Positions 21,401 through 31,393 of a DNA stretch of 61,219 nt are shown piece after piece. The DNA is from Gnetum montanum (Eukaryota; Streptophyta; Gnetopsida; Gnetales; Gnetaceae): positions 309,685 through 370,903 of the forward strand of contig MNCI01008366.1 of assembly GCA_015680685.1 (NCBI GenBank), written 5' to 3'. Position numbers and translations under genes: made by a program. The first letter of the stretch is position 1, and every line of letters begins with the position of its first letter. The notes under the pieces were generated by a model. That model did not search any database. It was not told the DNA's origin and saw only the letters and a program-made list of their open reading frames with translations.

Positions 21401-23773
21401 TTTCCATCTAAATGTTTACCACCCTTGTAGCTTTGCTCTATTGTGATTGTGATGGAAGTTCTTCCTACATAGTAGGTGATGGCACTAATGGTACTTGTGG
21501 CACATGATGAGTTGGATTTGATGAATTAACTACTTGTGGATGCATGTATGGGTTTAGATCTGTCCTTGGTGATGTCAGTCTATGGTACTAAGGCGAGTAG
21601 TAGTGTGGAGTTTGCACAGTTGCATTTGCTGGCGATATTGGACATTGGAAATAGTATCCATAAGGATCAAGCTATTGATACAAATACTATTGGCATGGTG
21701 GTGGCATAGTCCACAATTGGGATTTTTATCACTACTGATGGTACTACTCTTGTGGCTATGGAAAAGATCCACTGGGATAGTACATGGGTTGGAAGTTCTG
21801 CTTGTAGTTACCTTGAGGATAAGGTAACATTTTGGGCATTTGTTTTTTGACAAATTTAGGATTAAGTGTGTATGCCCCTGTCTCTTACAAATGCGTCATC
21901 ATTGGACAACATACCTTAGGATGCTTGTATTGACACACGACACATCCTTCCTTGTTGGTGGAGCTTGCATTTGAACACTCAGCTAGTAGCCACTTTGCCT
22001 TTTCATCCAAAATCTTTCTTCTTTTTCTTGTCTCTGCCTTTTTCAAGGGCTTGCTTTGCTCTCTCTTCCAAAATATTTAAAGCTATTGTACATCTCTCAT
22101 CAATTGAGTTCCACATCTTTGCTACATGTGCTACTACATCAGCGATAGATTTTTATATTGGTAGCATTTTCTTTTGGATTACCTAATCCAAGGTTTCCTC
22201 TTCTTAGGCATCACAAGCCCTTACATCTCTCTTTTTGATTGATAGATCTCGATTATACTTCTAAACTAATTCTCTCTTTTTTAATTCACCTTCTTCCTTT
22301 ACCAATTGATCAATTAATCTCTGGAATGGGAAATCATCTCAAATAATTTTCCTTGGGTATAAATCCCAAGTGTCTCCTTGGTTTTATTTTGTGACCCATC
22401 TACAATGTGTTTGAGTTGTTCCTTCTATGAGAATCCATGGCTTGGGCATTTGTGTAGTAGTGAGTAGTATATGCTCATTACAGCATCAAGGGTTTCATGA
22501 GTCCCTTGCTTCCATCCTTGGATTGGTTTCCTTAAGTTAGACACTCATGAGTAGGTTTGGTACTTGTCATTGAAGATCTTTAGCATGGTACTCCATCTTT
22601 TGATTGATTTAGGTTTAAGTGATCGATACCAACTCTTTACCTCTTTCACAAGTGTTCTTGGGAACAACTTTAACTTCTACCAATTACTTTCAATGCTCTG
22701 TAGGGTGCAGGCATCATGGAAAGCTTGGAGGTGATGTTGTGGATTAGCATTATAACCACCTTCAAATCTTGGCATGTTATTCATATCAAGTCATTTGATA
22801 TGGCTATCCCTCATGTGCCTAGTTGGAATACATACAACTTATTGTATGTTAATTATGCTTTGAGTAGCCATCAAGGGTTTATCATCCTAATCAAGTTTGT
22901 GCGCTCGGTTGTAGTAGTGTCCCCTTCTATTCTCATTCCTTTCATGATTTCTACAATCCCTACATCTACGTTGTTTGTACTCTTCATCTTCTGAATCGAA
23001 ATGTCTAGAGCGACGATCATGACGGTCATGAGTTCTCCTCTCTTTCCTATCATGGTCTTTGTACCTTTGCCTCCTTCTATCAGAGTCTATTGATGATCAT
23101 GAGAATGTAGATGAGGTAGCAGGAGAACAGTGCTAGCTTGTTCTTATATGATGACTCTGATATTCTTCTATGTAAGATCCAATAGAAACTCTTGGCCTTG
23201 ATTCTTGCTTATGCCTTGAGCCTTTTGCCTCCCACCTGAGTGTCTTTGCTAATTCAGAGTGTGATTTATTCCTAACAGGTTCCTCCAATTGGATGATAGG
23301 CATTTGTGACTAGAACTCATGATTTTGTTGGAGTTGTTCAACAATGAATGCATATCCATCAAGCTCCTCCAAGAAAATAATAGAGTTAACTATCTTTCTT
23401 TTGTCTTATTCATGTCTAATTTCCATGGCATTGTCTTTCCTTAATTGCTCATCAATGGGTTCATATGGTCAGGTCATGTGTTTGGTTTCATGATACCCTC
23501 CAAGTGATATACTTCGTTTCATTTCCTTGAGAGTTGTTTGGAGCATGATGGGTGCTAAATGCTTTGGTATAGAATAATGTTTCCTTGAAGATCTCTCCAT
23601 CTGATTTGCCTGTCTTGATGAAAGATGGATGTAAAATTAGGATAGTAAGGATCGTGATGAGCATATGAAATCCTTGTTTGCATTGGCATACTCCAATCTT
23701 CTTCTTTGTCAATTCTATGATTACTTCATTGTGATCCCTTGGCAGGTGATGTTGTATTTTTATTTGAAGCCAT
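21401..23773 (-). pseudogene. E5 gag, degenerate
   Basis: The start at 23773 (MASNKNTTSPAKGS) parallels E3 MASSHRADSP. Further blocks: FHQDRQIRWRDLQGN; a charged arm region around 22900-23060; a capsid-like block with NPQHHLQAFHDACTLQ (about 22700); SWYRSLKPKSIKRWSTMLKIFNDKY pieces (about 22560-22650); a helix block; and the Gln/Tyr/Pro linker (about 21420-21850). Many stops and frame changes. It is more diverged from E1-E4 than they are from each other. Confidence 0.65.
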
Positions 23774-23886
23774 GTTATGGTTTAAGATGTTTGTCTTAAA
23801 TGTGCTTAGTTAGAATTATAAATTTTAACTTTGTGTTTCAAGTACAATGAACTTTATGTAATCAATTACTCAACATACATTGACTT

Positions 23887-23906
23887 GTCCCTAGCAACTA
23901 CACTAA
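23887..23906 (-). other. Primer-binding site, tRNA-Asp type (E5)
   Basis: Minus-strand reading TTAGTGTAGTTGCTAGGGAC, a decayed form of TTGGCGCCGTTGCCGGGGAC, directly left of TGATGAG at 23907. Its orientation fits minus-strand gag and protease. Confidence 0.7.
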
Positions 23907-24251
23907 TGATGAGCTATGGACTAACCACAGTTGCATAGTTCAGGGTGTGTACGGCAAGTGGGAACGGATGCTAACGCTAGGACTTAGTGTTGTAGTTAGA
24001 GTTAGTTTTAGTCTCTCAACCCTTCACCCTTTAGCATAGGAGATAAACCATAAAAGACCAAAAAAGTCATATACCTTGGACTTACTTAACCATACACCAT
24101 GACAATAACAAGTAAGTCTGGGAAGACAATGATTAATTAACCCCAAGTGTTTCTTACGGTGTTTAGGCATGTAGTCTGCGGAGTTCGACCGGATCGCGCG
24201 TGCTACGCTCGTTTCGTATGGTTGAGTGTAGGGGTACCTCACCACTCATCA
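23907..24251 (+). repeat. LTR fragment in opposite orientation to E5
   Basis: Starts TGATGAG and ends CTCATCA, but its body reads as the 3' two-fifths of a + strand LTR: TGTGTACGGCAAGTGGGAACGG, CATATACCTTGGACTTACTTAACC, GGAGTTCGACCGGATC, and GTATGGTTGAGTGTAGGGGTACC. A minus-strand LTR is expected next to the E5 PBS. It is 343 bp, with U3 missing. Because the LTR ends are 7-bp inverted repeats, the left TGATGAG could belong to either orientation. Confidence 0.75.
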
Positions 24252-24659
24252 GGTTGTAAGGATGAAAAATTGAAAAGGCATCTCCAAAACCATTAGGCTT
24301 TTTCTTTAGATTCTCTCTTTGATGATCTAACGCACTTTAATTTTTTTTATATTATTATTCATCTTTTGAGATCTAACACACCCCCTTGCCCCTCCCCCCC
24401 ACTATCATCCATCCACCCCCACCTTGCTCCACCACCACACACCACCCCACCCCCNNNNNNNNNNNNNNNNNNNNNNNNNNNNNNNNNNNACCCCTACCAT
24501 GCCCCAAAATAGTGATCTTATCATCTTTTCTAAGAAGTGTTTGATTTAAATATTTGTAATGACATAATATAAATATGCATGGATTCATTTTAAAAAATAT
24601 TTTAAAATGCACATAATTTTTAACTTTATAAAAATTAGTTAGTTAGAGTAGCTTGACCT
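24252..24659. other. Unassigned, with C-rich tract
   Basis: No gene seen. Contains a T-rich stretch (about 24330-24360) and a C-rich tract of short C runs at 24380-24454 that ends at the N gap. The open frame across the gap is only a translation of the C-rich tract and Ns. Confidence 0.5.
24455..24489. other. Assembly gap of 35 N
   Basis: N run read directly. It follows CCACCCCACCCCC, so the break is at a C-rich/G-rich tract. Confidence 0.98.
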
Positions 24660-24675
24660 CATTTTGTTAGGACAA

Positions 24676-24750
24676 GGCTATGATGATGATGATGAGTTGG
24701 TTAGAGCATGTAGCTTGTGGTTTCCAAGTCATGGGTTCAATTTCAAGAAG
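24676..24750 (+). repeat. tRNA-like head, possible SINE
   Basis: GAGTTGGTTAGAGCA (24692-24706) resembles a tRNA D-arm/Pol III A box. GCTTG/CAAGT around a 7-base loop (24712-24728) resembles an anticodon arm. GGGTTCAATTTC (24733-24744) resembles a B box/T-loop (consensus GGTTCGANTCC). The spacing is as in tRNA. The 3' acceptor half is not clear, so this is not a functional tRNA gene. A tRNA-derived SINE head is the simplest reading; no body, tail or duplication was delimited. Confidence 0.45.
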
Positions 24751-24806
24751 TATGCTAATCTAACACATCAGTCAATTCTACAAAAGTTTTATGTTGACTA
24801 TAATAT

Positions 24807-24906
24807 AGGTACACCATATAATGAACAAGTCAAGAAGAGAATGTGGAATGTTAGTCAAGGAAACCCATGGAAGACCTCACTTAAAATTGTACAAAGGATA
24901 CAACAA
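24807..24906 (+). pseudogene. 3' coding end belonging to the E8 family (left copy)
   Basis: In frame: NEQVKKRMWNVSQ...WKTSL to a TGA at about 24907. The right copy at about 35310-35382 reads VKKRTWNVIQ...RKKSL and also stops directly before the repeat. Conservation in the same frame in both copies suggests the C-terminus of a protein encoded by this element family. I do not recognise the protein. It lies directly left of the putative short LTR, as the 3' end of an element would. Confidence 0.4.
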
Positions 24907-25061
24907 TGATAGAACCCATGAGAAAATGAGAAATCCATTCATTAAATGAAAATAAAAGTTCCAATAAATGGAAAACCATTGATTTATTCATACATATAGT
25001 GGATAAAATCATCATGTAAGACCTATGGAAATGTAATCTTCATTTTGACATCAATTCAACA
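24907..25061 (+). repeat. E8 left terminal repeat (putative short LTR)
   Basis: Begins TGATAGAACCCATGAG and ends TTCAACA, giving TG...CA ends. It is followed at once by a PBS-like sequence and preceded by a 3' coding end. Confidence 0.5.
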
Positions 25062-25073
25062 TGATATTAGAGT
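25062..25073 (+). other. Putative primer-binding site, initiator tRNA-Met type (E8)
   Basis: TGATATTAGAGT compared with TGGTATCAGAGC: three differences, all transitions of the kind produced by cytosine deamination. Confidence 0.5.
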
Positions 25074-25390
25074 AAGATTCCAAGAAAAATAAGAATTGAA
25101 TTAATAAGGGATTAAGAGAAAAACTAAATGGAATTTAGAATAAAAAAAAGGGATCGAAATGACTTAGATATTGGAAGAGAATAGGATGTAAAACTATCAA
25201 AGGTAGAAGGAGTGACCTTGCAAAATCAACAAGGTCAAGAGAAGCAAATGGATAACCTAATCACCAAAAGAAACGAGATGTATAGAAGCATCCATAATAA
25301 GGATGAATTCTTTAAAAAATATTCAACATCCTAAACAAATGCTGTTATAAGGTTTTGAATTGAAATATCAATAGAAATACGTAGAATTAG
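25074..25390 (+). other. E8 internal leader left of the copia insertion
   Basis: A-rich, no supported frame. It ends with ATTAG directly before the copia LTR; the bases after the right copia LTR are GTTAA, so a target duplication is at best decayed. Confidence 0.4.
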
Positions 25391-25866
25391 TGTAAGACAA
25401 AATGTGTGGATTGCACAAGAAATTTCATACATAGATAAATGGAAATGCACAATGCAAAAGCAAATGGCATTAACCTCTAGCCATTGATGCCTTAAATTAA
25501 ACTTGGCATTTAGATTCTTCTTTCACACTGGTGCTCTGCAACGATGGTGTATGCAACCTCTAACTGTCTGTGAAAGGGACCAGAACTGCAATCTTGCTGT
25601 GATTCATGATGCCTTTGTTCTCCCATCAAGAACAAATTTATAGGCCACAGAATCGGTTACCATGAGAAATTAGGAAAAATAAGAGACCCAATGGTAATGC
25701 GTAAACATGTTATTGGATATGGAAGAGCCCCAATGCCAACACATAAACACGTTGTGAGATATGGAAGAGCCTCAATGGCAACGTGAAAATGCGTTAGTGG
25801 ATATGGAGGCCACCTAGATGTGTTAACTAACATGTAAAAATGTGTTAGCACATAACGCATGCTACA
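25391..25866 (-). repeat. E6 3' LTR
   Basis: 476 bp, adjacent to the PPT. Contains three 42-bp units (25690-25815). Similar to the 5' LTR across its length apart from three insertions in the latter. Confidence 0.9.
25690..25815. repeat. 42-bp minisatellite, 3 units, in the E6 3' LTR
   Basis: Units start at 25690, 25732 and 25774, each beginning AATGGTAATG, AATGCCAACA or AATGGCAACG and containing GGATATGGA or a close variant. The matching array in the other LTR has four units. Confidence 0.9.
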
Positions 25867-25877
25867 ATCTCCCACTT
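25867..25877 (-). other. E6 polypurine tract
   Basis: Minus-strand reading AAGTGGGAGAT directly before the LTR start TGTAGC. This is the common plant copia PPT and primes plus-strand synthesis. Confidence 0.85.
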
Positions 25878-26419
25878 GGTCTCCATATTTAATCAAGTCC
25901 AGAGTTCAAGAAATAAATGCATGAATCATGGTGATAGTTCCTCTTAATGTAAGTATTATCTTCTATGTATTACAATGCATTATCTTTCAAACGTAATTCC
26001 TTATATGGTAACTAGCTTTATGAATAAACCAATGTCCATTCTAGGTCTTGCCATATGTGAATTTTCTCTCATAACTGTATGCACAAACCGTATGAGAAAA
26101 TAGCACAACTAAATAAGAGTTTCATTTAGACTATAAAGTTGTACATACAACAAATTACATTATGGAGTCAAGTCCCATCCGAACTACATGATCCTTAAAT
26201 GACTTTGGTGGCATTCCTTTTGTCAAAGCATTAGCTATCATCAATTCAATGTGTATATGATTAATGACGAATTTGTTTTCCTTAATGCATTCACTTATGG
26301 CTAAGTACTTTATGTCGATGTGTTTACTTTAAGTGCCACTTTATTATTCTTAGCCATAAAGATAGTAGTTGAATTATCACAAAACATTCTTAATGGCCTA
26401 TATATAGAATCCACAATTC

Positions 26420-26930
26420 TAAGCCCTGATATGAAACTCTTTAACCATACACCATGTGAAGTAGCCTCAAAATAAGAAATGACTCTACCTCCATGGTTGA
26501 AGTAGCAACTAAATTTTTCTTTCCACTCCTCCAGGATATAGCTCCTCCAACTAGCATAAAAACATAACCAGATGTTGATTTTTGTGAATCAACATAACTA
26601 GCAAAGTATGAATCGAAGTAGCCAATCACCTCCAAGGAGTTAGTTCATTTATACATAAGCATGTAATCTTTTATACCTTGAAGGTACCTCATCACTTTCT
26701 TTATAGCCCTCTAGTGATTGATACTTGGATTACTATGATATTTGCCCAACATTCCCACAACAAATGCAATGTCAGGTCTTGTGCAGACCTAAGCATACAT
26801 AAGGCTTCCAACAATTGAAGCATATGGAATGTTGCTCATTTGACTTTTCTCTAAATCATTCCTAGGGCACTAGTTTAAATTAAACTTGTCACCCTTCATA
26901 ATGGATGCTATACTTGGTGAACAATCTTTC
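26420..26930 (-). pseudogene. E6 RNase H, degenerate
   Basis: Degrades the RNA strand of the cDNA hybrid in active elements. The open piece 26441-26635 reads GYFDSYFASYVDSQKSTSGYVFMLVGGAISW and ATSTMEVES, matching the usual copia ...SDSDFAG...KSTSGY...GAVSW...ATSTMEAE pattern. The second Asp of the SDSDFAG motif is Tyr. The upstream part (26640-26930), joining to RT, is broken by stops. Inactive. Confidence 0.8.
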
Positions 26931-27900
26931 ATCTAACAACTCTCTAAAACTTTATTGATATAGGTTTCTTGTGATAGTCCTAGAATACATCTAGATCTAT
27001 CCCTATGGATATGAATGTCAATGACATAAGATGCCTCACCCATATCCTTCATGTCAAAATTCTTAGAGAGAAAATGTGTCATCTTGTATAGAAATCCACT
27101 ATTATTGATTGCGAGAAGGATATCATCCACATATAGAACAAGAAAACAAATTTTTCTCCCTCTGACCTTCTAGTACATACATTGATCTATGATGTTTTCT
27201 TCAAAACCAAATGAAGTGATGATATTATGGAATTTTAAGTACCATTGATGGGAGTCCTGTTTCAATCCATATATAGATTTCTTGAGCTTGCATACCAATT
27301 GCTCACCATCACTAGAGGAAAATCCTTCAGGTTGTTTCATATAAACCTCTTCCTCTAGATCACCAGTGAGGAATGTTGTTTTTACATCCATTTGATGTCA
27401 TTCAAGATCAAAATGAGCAACCAATGCCATGATAACACAAAGGGAGTCCTTCTTAAATATAGGAGAAAAGGTCTCCTTGTAATCTATTCCCTTTTTTAAG
27501 TGAACCCTTTAGCAAAAAGTCTGGCCTTATATCTTTCAATGTTGCCTAATGAGTCTTTCTTAGTCTAGAAGACCCATTTGCATCCAATGGCTTTTACACC
27601 ATCAAACAACTTTACAAGATCCCAAACTTCATTAGATGACATAGAGTTCATCTCATCTTTCATGGCATCATACCACAAGTTAGATTTCTTACAACTCATG
27701 GCTTGTGAAAATGTTTTGGGATCATTTTAACTCTTATGTTGTTGTCAGACTCCTATAGATACACCATATAGTCACTAGGAATTGTTGATCACCTTACTCT
27801 AGTAGATCTTCTTAATGTTGGTTCATCATTCTCTTGAGGATCATGATGTTTAATAGGTTCTAGTATCTGTTCTTCAATTGGATTTACTACTTCTTAATCA
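26931..27900 (-). pseudogene. E6 reverse transcriptase, degenerate
   Basis: Pieces in order: a decayed N-terminal part (27400-27900); DVKTTFLTGDLEEEVYMKQP with KLKKSIYGLKQ (27170-27391); then the catalytic box LYVDDILLA with YVDD at 27122-27133, intact; then FDMKDMGEASYVIDI (26933-27130). Stops separate the pieces. The motifs are diagnostic of Ty1/copia RT. Confidence 0.88.
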
Positions 27901-29400
27901 ATAGTTTGTGGAACTTCAATGACTAGTTGTTATTCATTACACATTTGTGCTCTAGGTGTATTATGCACAATAATTAGTCTATCATTTGAAGTAGTGGATT
28001 GAGTGTCTGTATGATCTATCTTAGGAACAATGTTCCAAGACCTATTGCTCCTGCTAATCAAGAAATTCTCAAGAAATTTAGCATTCCTTGATTCCACAAA
28101 CCTAGTATTATGTGATGGGCAATAAAATCTATATCCCTTAGATCATTCAACATATCCAACAAAATACCCACTTATGGTCCTTGAGTCTAGCTTCTTTTCT
28201 TGTGGATTATAAACTCTTACTTTAGACGGGCATCTCCAAACACGTATATGTCACAAACTCGGTTTCCAACTTTTCCATAATTCAAATGATGTCTTTGAGA
28301 TAGCCTTGGTTGGAACTTGATTACTATCTTGAGAGCTTTAGTCCACAAGGATTTAGAAAGCTCGGAGCTGCTAAGCATACTCTGCACCATGTCCAATAAT
28401 GTTCAGTTTCTTCTTTCTGCTACACCATTCTAGTATGGAGAACTAGGCATAGTGTACTAGGCAACAATTCCATGCTCTTGAAGAAACTTAGTAAATGGAC
28501 CAGGTGCTTGTCCATCATCAGTATATCTACCATAGTATTCACCACCTCTATCAAATCTCACTAACTTTACTTGCTTACCGCATTGTTTCTCTACTTTAGC
28601 CTTAAACACCTTAAAGGCATCTAAAGCTTTGCTCTTGTTATGAAGTAGGTAGAGATACATATATTGTAAGTAATCATCAATAAAGGTAATGAAATAATTT
28701 TGACCATACGCATCCATGTCTAGATTACAAATATTTGTATGTATGATCTCTAATATGTTTGAACTCCTCTTAGCAGCTTTCTTTGACATATTAGTTTGCT
28801 TTCCCTTTATGTAGTCCACACAAGTGTCAAAGTTAGTAAAATCTAGAATACTAAGTACTCCATCATTTACTAATCTCTTTATTCTCTTAATAAAGATATG
28901 TCCTAATCTATGATGCCACAACATAGAGAACTCATCATTCATAACACATCTCTTAATGGTAGCATGAACATGCATAGAAGTATAAGAAGTTTCCTTTTGT
29001 AAATTGATGTTGAAAAGACCACCTATCAATGTGCCACTTCCAATAAGTTCATTTCTATAATATAGACTAAATGTAGTGTCTGAAAAATTAAAAGAAAATC
29101 CCAATGATACAAGCCTTGAAATAGAAATTAAATTCCTTGAAAAACTTGGAATATAAAATCTCTTTTCCAACTCTAAAGCAAAACCACTGCTTAAAACTAA
29201 TTTGCATGTTCCGATTGCCTCCACATGTGAGCACATCTTGTTGCCTGAATAGATGCACAACTCACTTCCCATTGGCTTCTTTAGGTTTTGCACCCCTTGC
29301 AAGGAATTGGTAACATGGATTATAGCACTAGAGTCAATCCACCATGTGTCATGGCCAACATCAACCATATTAGATTCAAAACAAACAAGCAAGAGTTGAG
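27901..29400 (-). pseudogene. E6 protease and integrase, degenerate
   Basis: Open frame 28457-29392 covers the end of protease through the IN core. Protease active site: WIDSSAIIHV, so Asp-Ser-Gly became Asp-Ser-Ser. The IN zinc region LWHHRLGH...FDTCVDYIKGK has Cys-x2-Tyr instead of Cys-x2-Cys. Core: the first catalytic Asp is Asn (HTNICN), the second is kept (FDRGGEYYGRY), and Glu is kept in NGVAERRN (about 28420), beyond a stop. The stretch 27901-28456 is the decayed IN C-terminal part. Inactive. Confidence 0.88.
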
Positions 29401-29525
29401 TACCTTTCTTTTCAAGCCATTTCTGATATTTAGCATAATTCTTCTTTATGTGTCCTTTCTTTTTGCAAAAAAAAAAAAAAAAAAAGCATCTGGATTCCTT
29501 CTTAATATCAGCTTATGTAGGCAGT
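29401..29525 (-). pseudogene. E6 gag zinc-knuckle region with homopolymer
   Basis: The minus reading gives a Cys, a Phe run, then CKKKGHIKKNYAKYQKW, a CCHC knuckle whose first Cys-x2-Cys spacing is stretched by a run of 19 A (+ strand) at 29467-29485, and whose last Cys is Tyr. The run shifts the frame unless its length is adjusted, so gag and pol frames are disconnected here. Confidence 0.8.
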
Positions 29526-30302
29526 TTGACCTTCCACTTGCCTTTGGCTTATTCTTTATTCTTTTCTTGTGTGACCAGATGCACACTCTCTTTCACTTCC
29601 ATCGTAAGTCTACCCTCTTCTTGCACACACATGATCATTAGTTCATTGATTGACCATTTGTCTCTATGTGTGTTATAAGAAATCTTAAAGGATTTGTACT
29701 ATGGTGGGAGCATGTTTAAGATGTACTGCACAAGAAAAGATTCTGACATCTCAACCTCAATTTTTTTGAGTTGAGCCACTATATCCCTCATTTGCATGAT
29801 GTGTTCACACACACCATGAATTTCGGTGAGCTTCATGGATGAGAACTTCATTATTAAGGTGCTAGCCAACACTTTGTCTAATGACTCAAATTGTTCATCA
29901 ATTGCCTTTAACAAAACATGCACATTGTCATACTCTTCGAGTGAACTGTGCATACTAGCTGAGACCTTGGTTTTTATGAACATGACACAGAGAAAATTAG
30001 ATCGCTCCCATTTTTCATAATTACCAATATCATCTGGATGACTGGTTGTTGTAACAGTAGGTGGTTCATCCTTACAAATAACATAATCAATGTCCATCAA
30101 ACCTAAATGAAGAAGAATTCTCTCCTTCCACACCTTATAATTATCACCCTTTAATTCAGGAATGTTACATTTAAAATCAGAGTAGCTTATAGGTTGTACA
30201 ATTGCATAATTAAACATGCTTATGTCACTAAATTTGAGGTTAAAATACCATAAGACATGTTTACCAATGTAAATCATATAAAAATATAAATCAAATGACA
30301 TA
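29526..30302 (-). pseudogene. E6 gag
   Basis: Copia-type capsid protein that would form the particle. Open from 30301 to 29699 (200 residues); the Met at about 30217 (MFNYAIVQPISYSDF) is a more likely start than the upstream Met because the preceding residues look like leader. Typical features: LKGDNYKVWKERILLHLGLMDIDYVI, YEKWERSNFLCVMFIKTKV, LLKAIDEQFESLDKVLASTLI and the C-terminal ILNMLPP. It is interrupted by a stop at about 29698 and continues decayed to 29526. Confidence 0.85.
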
Positions 30303-30788
30303 AAATTTCTTGTGGGCTAAATTTTAATTCAAAAAAATTCATATATCCTTACGATGAAATTGTTAAATTATATTCCTTTTCTTAATCCCTGTGGGAAAAT
30401 TAAGAAAAATAATTTAACATATCATCCTAATTAATCATATTAAATACAATAAAAATTCTTGTGGGATAAATTTTATTATATTACATATGATTAATCACAA
30501 TTTAATTTTTCCATATGTGATCCTAAACCTTTTAATAATTTTGCACAACTAAAGATTTTGTGACTACTCTCTAATCGTACAAAACAAAAAAAAAAAAGAT
30601 CACAAGTTACAATTTTGTGCAAGAAAAACTATACATCATGAAAGTTGTAATATTTTTTAAATAAAGCAACTTTATGCACACAACCAATGCCTCAAAGGTT
30701 AGTAATTTTAGAGGGACACCCATCACAATCATAAATAGGCCTTCCACTTACTAACCAGTAATGGCATCAAGATAGAGAGAGAGATGAA
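30303..30788 (-). other. E6 untranslated leader
   Basis: AT-rich stretch between PBS and gag; no frame supported. Contains repeated AATTTAAC/TTAATCATA motifs. Confidence 0.6.
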
Positions 30789-30800
30789 GCTCCAATACCA
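30789..30800 (-). other. E6 primer-binding site, initiator tRNA-Met type
   Basis: Minus reading TGGTATTGGAGC, two changes from TGGTATCAGAGC, placed two bases inside the 5' LTR. Confidence 0.88.
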
Positions 30801-30802
30801 AA

Positions 30803-31393
30803 TGTAAGACAAAATTTGTGGATTGCATAAGAAGTTTTCATACATAGATAATCAGAAATACACAATGTGAAAACAAATGGCACAAGAAATTTACATGCAT
30901 ATATAATTGGAAGTGCACAATGTGAAAGCAAATGGAATTGACCTCCAACCATTAATGCCTTGAAATAAACTTGGTGTTTAGATTCTTCTTTCACACTGGC
31001 ACTCTACAACGATGGTGTATGCAACCTCTAAGTGTCTGTGAAAGGGACTAGAACTGCAAGCCTATTATGATTCATGATGCCTTTGTTCTCCATCAAGAAT
31101 GAATTTATAGGCCATGGAATCAATTACCATGAGAAATTAGAAAAAATAAGAGACCTAATGCCAATGCATAAACACATTACCGGATATGGAAGAGCCTCAA
31201 TGCCAACGCATAAATGTGTTATTGGATATGGAAGAGCCCCAATGCCAACACATAAACGCATTATCGGATATGGAAGAGCCCCAATGCCAATGCAAAAATG
31301 CATTAGTGGATATGAAGGCCACCTAGATGCGTTAACTAACACATAAAAACACGTTAACATGTAACAATGCGTTAGCACATAATGCATGCTACA
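30803..31393 (-). repeat. E6 5' LTR
   Basis: 591 bp. Longer than its partner by a tandem copy of a roughly 54-bp segment (30827-30881 and 30882-30935), one extra 42-bp unit (31157-31324) and about 19 bp near the right end. Confidence 0.9.
31157..31324. repeat. 42-bp minisatellite, 4 units, in the E6 5' LTR
   Basis: Units start at 31157, 31199, 31241 and 31283. Because 42 is a multiple of 3, both strands show repetitive open frames (P-M-P-T-H-K and A-L-P-Y-P-type repeats) that are not genes. Confidence 0.92.

Larger units (their letters stand above)
19094..23906 (-). mobile_element. E5: minus-strand Athila-like element lacking RT, RNase H and IN
   Basis: Reading right to left: PBS (23887-23906), gag from about 23773, protease to about 20870, a deletion, post-IN marker sequence at about 20340-20400, and 3' spacer down to 19094, where E1 is inserted. 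Its remaining 3' end is probably 1-457. RT-RNase H-IN (about 3.3 kb in E3) is absent, so it is a deletion derivative that could move only with enzymes from elsewhere. It is highly decayed and older than E1, which sits inside it. Confidence 0.65.
25391..31393 (-). mobile_element. E6: Ty1/copia retrotransposon, minus strand, degenerate
   Basis: 6,003 bp. LTRs at 25391-25866 (3') and 30803-31393 (5') start TGTAAGACA and end GCTACA on the + strand. Minus-strand order is PBS, gag, zinc knuckle, protease, integrase, RT, RNase H, PPT: the copia order with IN before RT. LTRs differ by 115 bp in length because of repeat-number changes. Stops and altered catalytic residues make it immobile. It sits inside E8. 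I do not assign a copia lineage. Confidence 0.9.

Noticed and set aside
23914-24251. A solo LTR with its own target duplication
   Set aside because: Its left edge coincides with the E5 PBS and U3 is missing. The bases on either side do not form a clear 5-bp duplication.
24373-24612. 79-residue minus-strand frame
   Set aside because: It spans the 35-N gap and is mostly a translation of the C-rich tract (Gly/Val/Trp-rich).
24692-24744. A functional tRNA gene
   Set aside because: D-arm and T-loop similarity exists but no acceptor stem pairing or proper anticodon loop (position 33 is not T) could be drawn, so only a tRNA-derived head is proposed.
29288-29678. Two + strand frames of 117 and 76 residues
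   Set aside because: Antisense to copia gag/protease, crossing the A19 run. No domain recognised.
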